DNA of 64,000 bases, from positions 744,001-808,000 of the forward strand of contig NC_033567.1 of assembly GCF_001680005.1 (NCBI RefSeq), given 5' to 3'. The position numbers were made by a program, and so were the translations under genes. Origin of the DNA: Plasmodium coatneyi (Eukaryota > Apicomplexa > Aconoidasida > Haemosporida > Plasmodiidae). Below, one piece after another: positions 1-11,800 of the stretch. The notes beneath the pieces were generated by a model. It saw only the letters and a program-made list of their open reading frames with translations, searched no databases and was not told where the DNA came from. Positions within the stretch are counted from its first letter, which is position 1. Each line of letters opens with the position of its first letter.

Positions 1-366
1 GCGTGCATTAACATGTAAGGTATAGTGTGGATTCAGGAAGGGCGGAAGAAGTAGCTTCCATTGTGTAATATACACATCACACACATATAAAGAAGAATAT
101 TCAGGTTGTACATATTAGTATGGAAAGATGAATGCACAGGTAGATAAATAAAAGGAATTTGTATGTGCACTAAAAGGGAAAAGGGAAGCTTAGATAATAT
201 GATATACATACCTCATGTTTGAACGAGTTCATTTGTAATGTATTCATCTGAAAAAGTATGAATGTTTAGAATTGTAATTATGGAATGATCATGAATGGAA
301 GAGAAGAATGAGTGTATTGCAGCATTATATTCTTATACTGAATCGTTCATAATTCAGTAATATGTA
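1..366. other. AT-rich sequence upstream of the KIR gene
   Basis: This stretch is AT-rich and has no coding region I can support. It probably belongs to the 5' flank of the KIR gene. No end of a preceding gene is visible. Confidence 0.5.
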
Positions 367-3300
367 ATGCAGGAGAAAGTAGTAAAGGGGGAGGAGGAAG
401 GTAGAGATCGTTCTTTACTTTTTTTACTTTGTTACCTTCTGTGTGTGTTCATTACCATTTTTACTTTAATTATGCACATGATGATTTCAATGCATGTGTA
501 TGGTGGATTATCATTTTTTGAAATGTTGAACAATGTGTACTGTGAGGGACTCGAAAAAATAAAAATTTCAATACATACACATTTCATAATCATCATAAAT
601 CAATTAGAACTTTGATATGTATTTCCAAACTACATGAGCACATGAACACTATCTTTAACATAAATTAAAGTATATATTGAGGATATTCATAAACCATGGT
701 AAAAAGGGAATAATACAACCAATTCATTCATTTCCACTATTTGCAAAAAAAAAAAAAAAATGTGTATATATACAGAAAGTAGTATATATATATGTACACA
801 CACACATATATATATAATGTTCCACGTGTATATCATATAATAATAGTGGATATGCATGGAAATGTATGGATGTATACACGCACACATATTTCAATTCTAT
901 ATATTTTCTTAGGGGAAGGAAGATGAAGATACAATTACATTACCCTCAAAGGAAATATATGCTGAATTCGAAAATGGAATAGGAAGAAGAAGACGGCAGT
1001 GTACATCCTGGACGTCAGGATGGAGCAGTAGTCAACTGGAACAGAAAGTGAGAACATCATTAGAGATCTACCATATTACAGATGAGAACTTGGTCAAGAA
1101 AATTCCAGTGAACTGGTGTTACGCATGTGATGGGACGGGGGCAAGGACGGATGATCCTCTGTCGAATACGGAACGCTGTGATTTTTTTTACTACTGGATA
1201 GGTGAAAAGGTAGGGGACAAATTGACTAATGATTGGGAGTTTTCATCGGTTATGAGGGCAATTTATGGAAAACTGCAGGATTCTATATCCGGATGTACAT
1301 GCACCAATTTGTACGATGGTATGAACAAGGACAGATTCCCACAGGCTAAAATACTATTTGATTGGTTCTATAACTATAATAAGCTACTGAAGGATGACTC
1401 GGAGTGTCAGAAATATTGTAATAATAATGAAAAATGTAATGCCCCCTACGACATAGCCCAAACAACATATGGCAAAGTAAGTACAGATTGTAGTAAAACT
1501 GACGGAGATTCATATTGTCCCAAATTTAGGAGCAAGGAAGGGGGGAGGAAGGAATATGATCCACCAGAAAAATTAGCGTGTCCTGCTGCAGAAAAACCAC
1601 AGGTTACTTCCCTTATTTGAAATTTTATAAATATTATATATACAATACTGTATACGTAAAGTAATAAAAATATATAAGAAATGTACACATGATAATATAT
1701 TCACATCTATGTATACATTCCACTTCCTCCTGTTACCAATTCTATATTTCTTTAGGACGCCGACACAAGTACATTACCTTCACAAAAAATATACAAAGCA
1801 TTAGACCAAGGAGTAGGAACAAGTTGTGAACTCAACGGAAGCAAAGGGAGCCGCAGTGATGTGGAAAACGCATTAAAAGGACGGTTAGGTTCATACGGAG
1901 GGAATAAGTGGGATTGGATTGATAAAATTGTAAAGAACTATTGTGTAACTTGTAAGGGAACAGGGAGGGAAGAGTTCGCTACTTTGTCCAGTAGTGACCG
2001 TTATAGTTTCTTTTTTTATTGGTTAGGTGAAAAAATAAATAAGGGAGGAAGCAAGCTCTCAATGGTTATGCCGGAAATTTATGAGAAACTGCAGGATTCC
2101 ATGTATAAATGTAAGTGCACTAATATATACAAAGGTATGAACAAAGACAAGTTCGAAAAGGCTAAAAAAGTATTTGATTGGTATTATGACTACAATAAAC
2201 TGAAGGATAACGCGGACTGTCAGAAATATTGCAGTACTGAAAAATGGAAGACCCCCTTCACGGCAGCTCAGGAAGCATATTCGAAGTTAAGTACAGATTG
2301 CCCAGGAACTGGCAATGATAATTATTGTACCACATTTAACAGTGGGAAAAGGAAGCAGGAAGGGGAATTTCTACCACCACAAGAATTAACATGTCCTGAA
2401 CAACTCGCACGTATGGAACAATCTCACGACGAGGACGGAACAAGTAAGCACAGAATAAAACTACCTTAAGGAAAGTAGAATTACTTTAAGTGAACGGAAT
2501 TACCTTAAGTACGGTTATTCTTTGTCCCCCCCTTCCACCACCTCCCTTCCACTCCCATTCCTATCTTATTTTTTTCAGCAGTTTTACAACCATCTGTAGA
2601 ACCTTCCGTCGAACCTACTCAACCTACTTCTCAAGCAGCAGTATCACAACCCGCAGGGAGTAATCTGGAAAGTGGAGGTTCCTCCTCCAGTATGGGAGGA
2701 TCATCCTCCAGTGGTGGAAGTACAGCACCAGCACCTGGACCTGCTGCACGTCCAAGTACACCGACAGCTCCCGGGAGGCAACTACTGTCCCAAGTGACGG
2801 AGACACTTCCAGGAGTGGACAGCACAGCGTCCACCTTTCCTACCACTGCCATCTCTTCTGGAGCTGCAGGAGCAGTAGCTGTTCCATTAATTGCTTCATT
2901 ATTATATAAAGTAAGTACATACAATAATTACAATTACCATTACAATTTAAAGTGAAAATATAAATAATAACAAAATTTATTAATATATACTTCTTTTATA
3001 TATATGTGCAATAGGAAATGAGGAACAATGTGTTGCATTATATATATACATATGTGTGGTACACATATGCTCCTAATTTCGTCTCTTTTCTTCCTTCTTT
3101 TTTCTTTCCTTTTTTTGTAGTATACCAATTTATTTTCTGGATTACGTAACACCTTCTTTGGAGGAGGAAGGAATAACAGCAGTAATAGAAACAGAGGAAA
3201 TCGGACCCGGGGCGTAAGATCAACCACTGGACGTCATCACTTTGACGACACTCTAACAGAAGACGACAACACCTTAACAACAGAAACAGACAATGCTACA

Positions 3301-3387
3301 ACAATAGGTGACACGGACTCTCCCACAGAATATTCTATTCCATACACCACTACCACCACTGCAACAAGAACACAATCATTTAGATGA
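367..3387 (+). CDS. kir: KIR-type variant surface protein with two KIR domains (five exons)
   Basis: Exons that join in phase are 913-1602, 1756-2443, 2579-2910 and 3121-3387. A tentative 5-codon first exon at 367-381 is followed by a GTAAAG donor. The product would be about 663 aa. Exons 2 and 3 each encode one KIR domain, recognisable by an opening TLPS, an FxYWxGEK motif, YxKLQDS, CxCTN(L/I)Y and many Cys. Exon 4 is Ser/Pro/Thr/Gly-rich and ends in a short hydrophobic segment (AAGAVAVPLIASLLY) that is a probable transmembrane helix. Exon 5 encodes a polar Thr-rich tail after it. In P. knowlesi, KIR proteins are variant antigens thought to reach the infected-cell surface and to share sequence stretches with host CD99. 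No signal peptide is seen, as is usual for the family. The first exon is the weak point; the other splice sites are clean. A KIR-like gene of P. coatneyi is an equally good description. Confidence 0.85.
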
Positions 3388-3459
3388 TCATTCATCTGAG
3401 AAGAAGATGTTGTTGTGTTCATCTAAGGATGATGTTCTTCTGTTGATTCATCTAAATGA
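3376..3459. repeat. 12-bp inverted repeat spanning the KIR stop codon
   Basis: TCATTTAGATGA at 3376-3387, which ends exactly with the stop codon, has its perfect reverse complement TCATCTAAATGA at 3448-3459. The spacing of 60 bases would allow a hairpin at the end of the transcript. A match of this size can occur by chance in a window this long, so a function is only a possibility. Confidence 0.4.
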
Positions 3460-3507
3460 GCAACTTAGTTGAACATGCTCCAGATGAAGAAAGAACGAAT
3501 AAAATAA

Positions 3508-3660
3508 AAAAAAAAGGAAAAAAAGGAAAAAAAGGAAAAATAAAGAAAAAAAAAAAAAGGAACAAAAAAAAAAAAAAAAAAAAGGAACAAAAAAAAAAAA
3601 AAAAAAAAGGAACAAAAAAAAAAAAAAAAAAAAGAGCAAAGGAAAAGCGAAAAAAAAAAA
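3508..3660 (+). repeat. Poly-A tandem repeats: 9-bp GGAAAAAAA units, then 25-bp GGAAC(A)20 units
   Basis: An almost pure purine strand. It begins with GGAAAAAAA-like units of about 9 bp. It continues with GGAAC followed by 20 A, starting at 3559, 3584 and 3609, and a degenerate GAGC copy at 3634, so the period is exactly 25 bp. The reading frames through it encode only Lys-rich or Phe-rich nonsense and are not taken as genes. Confidence 0.85.
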
Positions 3661-3687
3661 AATTAAGGTGAATGAATCAGTGCGCGG

Positions 3688-3893
3688 GTGTAGGATTTCG
3701 CAATTTAGGTTTGAGGATTAAGAGTTGGAAGTGTAAGATTTCGCATTTAGGGTTAATGTTTTAGGATGTAAGGACAACAATGTGCTGTAGTATTTAGTTA
3801 TTTCATAGTGTAAAGGCAACAATGTGGCCTCGTCTTTAGCTGTTTCAGGGTATAAGAACAGCAATGTGGCCTGATGTTTAGCTGTTTTAAAGA
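3688..3893 (+). repeat. Degenerate 42-bp tandem repeat with telomere-like motifs
   Basis: Copies start at about 3688, 3731, 3766, 3808 and 3850, each opening with GTGTAA or a close variant. The last three are 42 bp long and share CAACAATGTGGCCT-like and TTTAGCTGTTTCAG-like blocks. Short TTTAGGGTTAA, TTTAGGTTT and TTCAGGGT motifs resemble the Plasmodium telomere heptamer (GGGTTYA). The minus strand stays open across the last copies, giving a 14-residue periodicity. The block lies between the KIR gene and the conserved core. Confidence 0.65.
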
Positions 3894-4270
3894 GGGGCAT
3901 GCATTTAAAGTGTGCATACAAAAGAAAAAAAAAAAAAGAAAGAAGGAGAAAAAAAAGAAAGAAGAAAAAAAAAGAAAGAAAGGAAAAACGGAGACATGAA
4001 CTGCACAACACGCACACTCGCATAAAGAAGAAAAAATGTGCTGAGCTCTTCAAAAAAATATTTAAAGAAAAGAAAAAAAATTACAAAGATAAAGACCTGT
4101 AAAAAAATGAACTCAATGGTTATGTTAACCAACGGAACGCGGAAAAAAAGGGACACCAGCCATTTCAGCGCGTTGGAACACACATTCGTAAATAGTGAGT
4201 TTTGTTGTTATTTTTCTTTCTTTTTTTTTTTTTTTCTGTTGTTGCGTACTGACCGGCAATGTTAAAAGTG

Positions 4271-4735
4271 TTATTTTTCTTTTTTGGAAAATTTGTCGAC
4301 AATTTCTTTCCCATGTGGATCATCATACGTAAGGGTTTTTAAATAGTGAACGATGTCAACCCTATCTTGAAAATTTGAAATCCCTTTAAAGTTCATACCA
4401 ATGTTTGCTTCTACAAAATCTTTGGGGTTCTTCATGTACTTCATTAAATTTAAGTCATTCCATATAATGCCCGATGCGTGCATATCAGGTGATACTTGAA
4501 AAGGCGAATTGCCTTTGCTCATTCCAGCAGTTCTGTTATAAACATTAAATAGAGAAGGACCCCAACTTGTGAATCCTGAATTCGATTGTGTATTGTCTGG
4601 GGCTATGGAGTGACATTGCTTACAGTGCTTCTTGAATAGCTTCTCCCCTTTTACTTTGTCTCCCTTAGGTAGTACAAAATCGTTTGGTAGCTCATCCTCT
4701 ATCAGGTTGTTTTTCTTATTCTTGGCTAAATTCAT
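4271..4735 (-). CDS. Cytochrome c (c2-type), mitochondrial
   Basis: A 154-aa single-exon protein. The heme attachment motif CKQCH is at residues 38-42 and a GPSL segment follows at 59-62. The probable axial methionine is Met114 in NIGMNFKG. Family members carry electrons from complex III to complex IV in the mitochondrial intermembrane space. The protein is longer than a standard cytochrome c (about 105-115 aa), with an N-terminal tail of about 24 residues and an insertion after the heme site. The usual PGTKMxF loop before the methionine is replaced by EANIGMNF, so this is the more divergent of the two Plasmodium cytochromes c. It lies head to head with the M1 aminopeptidase gene across 4.1 kb. 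I chose the first in-frame ATG. Identity as a cytochrome c is firm; which paralogue is from memory. Confidence 0.9.
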   Translation of the reverse strand: MNLAKNKKNNLIEDELPNDFVLPKGDKVKGEKLFKKHCKQCHSIAPDNTQSNSGFTSWGPSLFNVYNRTAGMSKGNSPFQVSPDMHASGIIWNDLNLMKYMKNPKDFVEANIGMNFKGISNFQDRVDIVHYLKTLTYDDPHGKEIVDKFSKKEK

Positions 4736-7700
4736 CTTTCAGTTTATACGTGCGGCGTTTGTTCCGTGTGTGCTCGTGGGGTGCTCCCTGCTAAATGGTT
4801 GGTGGTTGCATGAGGGCTACTTGGGGGCTGCTTCCCGGGTTCGCTCGACAGTTGGTTCGTTCGATCCTTTCTTCTGTGCTAGCTGCATCTGCCCTCGCGT
4901 GGTTCCATTTATTCTGGCACAGCAAATTCCATGCCTGAACAGCAGAGATATTTTTCCTGCTTTACAACCTTTCATAATGTTTCTTTTCTTGACCATCTGG
5001 TCAGGTTTTCCTCTTTTCTGTACTTCCTGCCTGTTCGAATTTTCCCTTTTCCCTGCTTCACTTTCTGCTCATTTTTTTCGTACTTCTTTTTTTCTTTCTT
5101 TATCCGTCGCACTGCTCTATCACTTGGTGTGCCAAAATATACCATAGAAATAAAATTGCTCGAAAAGAAAAGAAAAAAAAAAAAAAAAAAAATTGCCAAA
5201 TAAAAAAAAAGGCGGAAGTTAAATTACTTCGCCCCCTTTTTGTGTAGAAAAAAAATGTGCTTACTTGTTTGCCTTATTGCATGCGGATGAAAGGTTAACA
5301 TGGGATTCAGAAAGGGAAGCAACGAAATATGCACGGAACGGCATAGTGGCACTCTCCCGACGGAAGTCGCAGTTGAAGACTAGTTTGTGCTTACCCCAAA
5401 TGGTAAATTTCCAGCAGACTCGCTCACAAACATACGAATACATTTGTTTATATTATTACCCTTCCCAAATGGACATCCTCCACGTTGAGCAGTTACTCCC
5501 GCTCAGTTCTCCATGGCGCAGCAGACCATTTCAAATTAGAAGTTATGAGGGTCGGCAACTCGCAGCCACTTTTTGTGCATGTTCTAGTAGGTATACGTAA
5601 CAGAGAGTGCAAGGGTCGCCTAATTTGGCAGAAAAGGTATGCTTTCCCCTAACCATCACAAATTTTGCCATCGACGAAAAGGTGGACCACCGTACGGATG
5701 GACTTACCAATGTCACCACACGTTTGTGATTGTACTATAATGGATATGCTACACTTTCTTTTAAAAACCTTCTGGAGTAACAACTTTTTAACGATGGAAA
5801 ATGACTCATTTAATTTCTACAGTTGTAAAAACGAACCGTCCGAGAAGGAAAAAAGTAACCATTAGGGTTACTCATCTTTGATTCTTTAAATTATGTGATG
5901 CGCCACCCGTACACATATACATTCTATACCCACTATGTGCTATACATTCTTTACGTCCTCATCCAGTTGCACAATGATCGGTCCTTTGCGAGGTTTTTTT
6001 TCCTACCCCACCTCATAAGTATACCATAAAGTTCTCCCCCCTTGTGCAGATCGAACAGTTGCGTTTAGCTTAAATGAAGCGAAGCAAGGCATGTTCTATA
6101 CGTATTCGCAAAAAGGAGCATTTTGCAAAGAAAGTTACACACTTAAAATTTTCGAGCTGGAAGCAGAAGGGGTAAAGGAAAAAAAAAAAAAAAAAAAAAA
6201 AAAAAGATATTTTTTCTTCTTAAAATAGTTTTTCCTTAATAGTTATAACAATGTTGTGAATGTGGCCTCATGTTTATAAAAACGAACGGATAATGAAGTA
6301 CACACAACGAACACCACTTAAGCTACTTTCCTCCTTTGTTGTTCTGTTTTTTCTGCTTCTACGCATATTTCACGATCATTAAAGCGACATTTTTTCTTTT
6401 TCCTAAATGACAAAGAAAAAACGTTGCCGCGAAGGGGTATGTGAATAATGCTAGTATCACTTTTTTTTTTTTTTGGGGGGGGCCAATTTATGATTAAGTA
6501 ATGGTTGTGCTTGAAATAATCGCAAAAAGATATGAAAGAGAAAATAAAAGAAAAATGACCACATCTGATCACGCAACGTTTTTAAAATCGTTGTTCGTGC
6601 AAAATAATAGGTGAACCACTTTTCTGAGCGGCGCAAATTCTTGAAAAGAATTAAGAAACAAAATGGGTGTAAAGGTCAAATGTGTAAAAACGGCCGAGTA
6701 AATAGCGTGGAGCCGCCCTATAACACGGAAAAGCAACGTCCGCAATTAGCACAACTGAAGGAGTAATCTACAAACTAAGGAGAAACGAGACGTGCATCGA
6801 CATCACAAGCTCCCAGGGAAAAAAAAAACACGTGCTTAAAATGGCGTGAATGTAAGGAACACCAAAAAAAAAAAAAAAAAAGAAAAAAAAATGAGAACTT
6901 CTTTAAAAAAAAATTATCTTTAAGAAACAATTCATATTTAATATTTAATGTGTGTATATGTATATTTTTCCCATTTATGTGTAAAGATAATTCCTACGTG
7001 TAAGCCCTTCTCGCGCTTCCATTGACGCACCGTGGACACGAAACGCGCCGCATTGAAGTTATCATAAAAGTAACGAATCACGTATGCTCATGATTGTTCC
7101 ATTTTATTGAGCCTCTTCTACACATCCGTTATATAGTAAAGCATGAAATTGGTGAACGCGTAACGAACAGCAAAGGAGTCACATAGGAGGTAATTAGCAA
7201 GACTGCGAAACCGTCGCAGTGCATCGCAACTTCAAATTAAAACAAAAAAAAAAAAAAAAAAGCATGCAACGTTTTTCTTTTTTTGCACAAATTGGTAAAT
7301 AAATAAGTGTATAAACGTATGTGCAAAGTACGCAGATGAATTAACATAACGTTAAGGGAAATCGCCGTCACCCATGACCCCTGAAAAGTCGCTCCCGTTT
7401 TTGCTTTCTCTGAATGTCGAACGTTTGCTAATTTGCAACCGCTGCATGTGGTTCCATGAACCGAATTTCACACTCTTCACGTAGTGTGCTCCTGCGATTA
7501 ACGTAAAATGCCACGTTTTCTACGTGCTCGCGGATTGTGCAGAGGCGTGTGATTTTCATTTTAATCACGTCGATTAAATTTGGCTTAATTTCGTTTGACA
7601 GAATTTATTCAACCGATTGTATTGATTGGGTTGCTTTATTCGATTCATTTTAATTTACATTTTAAATACCCCTTTGAAAAAATATTTTTTTTTTTTACTT

Positions 7701-8871
7701 TTTTTTAAAAGATGTTTTTTTTCTTTTTTAAAAGAGTTAATTGAACCAAATCTGATTTACCACCACCGGCATTTTTTTCTCCAACGTATTTTTATACATG
7801 TCAAAAGTGTAAGTTTTACATCCCAAGTTCTCGTTTCATGTGAGAGTTTAAGCTTTATGTATTTTAATTTGTGTTCCCCCGATTGCGGCATATATAAGTA
7901 CATATGTTTTACACGTGACTTATTTTAGTGACCCGAATTGGCGCGCTGTTGCACTGGGGGTGATAAACTTCTTTACCAGTGGAAAAGTGAAATAGCTTCC
8001 TCCTGGCGGAAAAATCGTACAAAGCAAAGGAGCGCAATAGAAAAAAAAAAAAAATATATATGTATATATAGTTATGCACAGTTAATATATATAAAAAGAT
8101 ACTATAAAAAAGGTAGCAGTGCACGCCTGCGTTACGGGCATATTCGAACCCCAGCAGTGGCAGCAGCAATCGTCGCGCCGAAGGGTCGCACTGCCAAAGT
8201 GTATGCTTACACCGTCCTTACGTGGTGTATGTAATGCCACCTTTTCTACATATCGTAAGTGTTCACTATAGGAACTTGCATCTGTCGGTCCTTACATTCA
8301 TCTCGCGCTCGCTGCTATATTTACGTGTTATTTATATTTGCTGACCAAGGTTCACCCCCCCCGTGAATGTTTAAGAATTTATTATTTTATTCCCCCCCCG
8401 ACACCGACGATTCCCGTGTTAGCATAAAAGCACTTATTCTATACATATATGGACTGAGTCGATTTTACATGATTAGTACTTTTGCATTCGCGCACGCTTT
8501 GCTGCATGTAAAAATAACAACAAAAGTCCGCAAGCAAACGTGTACCGCATTTAAACGCAACCACATGCATATATAATAATACATATATATAATATATATA
8601 TATTTATATATATTTGTGGCTCCCTCTCATTGCTGTCGCCTGGCACATTCTATACCCCTACACGCACTGTGGAACTCTACATCCGCCCCCCGGCACGGTT
8701 ACCAGCGTAGCGAACGGCAGTTGAAACATTTTAAAAAAATTAAAAACTGTTTTAATTTGTTTACTTTTGTTTTATTTTATTTGAAATTCATATATTTATA
8801 TTTATATATATATTTTTTTTTTTTTTTTTTCATTTCATTTTTTTTTTTTTTTTTTTCACCCTTTATCCAAA
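4736..8871. other. 4.1-kb divergent intergenic region, cytochrome c / M1 aminopeptidase
   Basis: This region must hold the promoters of both flanking genes. It contains many homopolymer tracts, for example about 5173-5192 (A), 6179-6205 (A), 6862-6878 (A), 7242-7261 (A) and T-runs just before 8870. Small hairpins occur at 5211-5233 (GC-rich stem flanked by A and T runs) and 7202-7220. The short open frames have no recognisable protein character. I see no gene. Confidence 0.5.
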
Positions 8872-11800
8872 ATGGTAAGAGAAAAAATGCTCAACTTATA
8901 TTTTCTATTCATAACGGTATTAGTAGCGCTAGCAAATTATACGCCCGTTGATTACCAAAATACATGCATGATTAGCAGGAGCTGCCGAAAAAACTCATGC
9001 GGTATTACCTCTCGCGTGCTAAGTGGAATTCATGTAAACAAAGCGAGCACTAGGGCCAGGGCGCTGATCAGCCTATCCTCACTGATTTACCATCTGCAGT
9101 TACCAAAACTTGTCAGCCTTGACTTGTTTCGAAGGGATCTGTTCACAGGTGTAAATCAGAAGGGGAGGAGGTCTCCTGTACCCTCGTACATTATCCAAAA
9201 CAGATTGATGAGTGAGAACATCGATAGTGGTAACAACAATATGAGCGCAACAGGAAAGCAGGAAAAGAAGAGACCCGCAACGGGGGACGCATCCGATGGT
9301 AACATAGCATCTGCACAGGAAAAGCGCATGAAGGGAAATGATCAGAGCGAAGGAACATCGAACTTATCTGGCTCCAACAACGCTGTATTCACCAATGGAG
9401 CAAGTTCCATCATAGAAGGAGGTGAAAATAACAACAATGGAACCGGAAACGATGGAAAAAATGAACCCACAATACACTACAGAAAGGATTACAAACCAAG
9501 TGGATTTGTCATCAACAACGTGACTCTTAATATCAACATATTTGACCATGAAACTTCTGTGAGGTCCAACTTGGATATGAAACTCAGCGAACATTACAAA
9601 GGAGAAGACCTCATATTCGATGGTGTGAGCTTAGAAATTAAAGAAATATCTATTGATGGTAACAAATTGATAGAAGGAGAACACTACAAATATGACAATG
9701 AATTCTTGACCATCTATTCCAAGTTTATTCCAAAGGGAAAGTTCACTTTCGGATCTGAAGTTATCATCCACCCAGAGACAAATTATGCTTTGACTGGTTT
9801 GTACAAATCGAAGAATATTATAGTGTCCCAATGTGAAGCTACTGGTTTCCGAAGAATCACCTTCTTCATTGACAGACCTGATATGATGGCCAAGTACGAC
9901 GTAACGGTTACTGCAGATAAGGAGAAGTATCCTGTACTTTTAAGCAATGGTGATAAGTTAAATCAGTTTGATATTCCAGGAGGAAGACATGGAGCCAGAT
10001 TTAACGATCCATACTTGAAGCCATGTTACCTATTCGCTGTAGTCGCTGGAGATTTAAAGCACCTAAGTGATAGTTACGTCACCAAATTTTCCAAAAGAAA
10101 TGTAGAATTGTATGTTTTCAGTGAAGAGAAATACGTTTCGAAATTGAAATGGGCTTTAGAGTGCCTAAAGAAAGCCATGAAATTTGACGAAGATTATTTT
10201 GGACTAGAATACGATTTGTCCCGACTCAACCTCGTAGCTGTATCTGACTTTAACGTGGGTGCCATGGAAAACAAAGGTCTCAACATCTTCAACGCGAACT
10301 CCTTATTAGCATCAAAGAAGAAGTCTATAGATTTTTCCTTCGAAAGAATTCTAACCGTTGTTGGTCACGAATATTTCCACAACTATACCGGAAATAGAGT
10401 TACTCTGAGAGATTGGTTTCAACTAACTCTTAAGGAAGGATTGACTGTGCATAGGGAAAACTTATTCTCTGAACAGACCACCAAAACTGCTACCTTCCGT
10501 TTGGATCACGTAGATTTACTAAGAAGCGTCCAATTTTTGGAAGACTCATCCCCACTTGCACACCCTATTAGACCAGAATCATACGTCAGCATGGAGAACT
10601 TCTATACCACAACTGTATATGATAAAGGAAGTGAAGTGATGAGAATGTACCAAACTATTTTAGGAGACGACTACTACAAGAAAGGTATGGATATATACAT
10701 TAAGAATAATGACGGAGGCACAGCAACCTGTGAAGATTTCAACGATGCAATGAATGAGGCGTACAAACTGAAAAAGGGAGACAAATCAGCCAACTTAGAT
10801 CAGTACCTGTTATGGTTCTCACAGAGTGGAACTCCACACGTAACTGCAGAATATTCCTACGATGCGGCTAAGAAAGAATTCGTAATTGATGTTACGCAGG
10901 TTACCCATCCCGATCCAAACCAAAAGGAAAAGAAGGCCCTCTTTATTCCCATTCGAGTTGGTTTCATTAATCCACACAATGGAAAAGACGTCATTCCAGA
11001 GGTCACCCTAGAATTTACGAAAGACAAAGAAAAATTCGTTTTTAACAATGTGCATGAGAAACCAATCCCATCCCTATTCAGAGGATTTAGCGCACCTGTA
11101 TATATTAAGGACAACTTAACAGACTCAGAAAGAATCGTACTTCTCAAATACGACACTGATGCATTTGTACGATATAACGTATGTGTAGATCTTTACATGA
11201 AGCAAATTATGAAGAATTACCAAGAGTTGTTACAAGCCAAAACAGAAAACAAACCAGAGTCTGCCGAAAAACCAAACTTAACTCCCTTAAGTGATGACTT
11301 CATTAGCGCCATAAAATACTTGATGGAAGATCCTCATGCCGATGCTGGTTTCAAATCCTACATTATAACCCTCCCAAGAGACAGATTCATTATAAACCAA
11401 ATTAAAAATGTAGACACAGATGTGTTGGCAGATACGAAAGATTTCATTTACAAACAGTTAGGTGACAAGCTCAATGATCTCTACTTCCAGATATTTAAGT
11501 CTATTCAAGCCAAGGCGGACGACATGACACACTTCGAGGACGAATCTTATGTCGATTTTGAACAATTGAATATGAGAAAATTGAGAAACACCTTATTGAC
11601 CCTATTAAGTAGAGCTAAGTACCCAAATATGTTGGACCACATTATGGAACACTCCAAATCTCCTTATCCTTCCAATTGGCTATCCAGCTTAGCTGTATCA
11701 GCATACACCGACAAATATTTCGAACTGTATGAAAAGACCTACAACCAATCCAAGGATGATGAGTTACTACTCCAAGAATGGTTAAAGACTGTTTCCAGAT

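Noticed and set aside
4632..5147. 171-codon plus frame overlapping cytochrome c
   Set aside because: It is antisense to the start of the cytochrome c gene and its 5' flank, hydrophobic by composition (T-rich strand) and without any motif.
5211..5233. Hairpin GGCG(G)AAGT/ACTTCGCC between A- and T-runs, considered as a small-RNA gene or terminator
   Set aside because: Attractive shape, but the stem is only 8 bp with a bulge and no polymerase III boxes are visible; within chance expectation.
7202..7220. 7-bp hairpin ACTGCGA/TCGCAGT
   Set aside because: Perfect stems of 7 bp with short loops are expected many times by chance in about 30 kb of intergenic DNA.
8140..8170. TATTCGAACCCC considered as a tRNA T-arm
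   Set aside because: Flanking bases do not pair and no acceptor stem is found.
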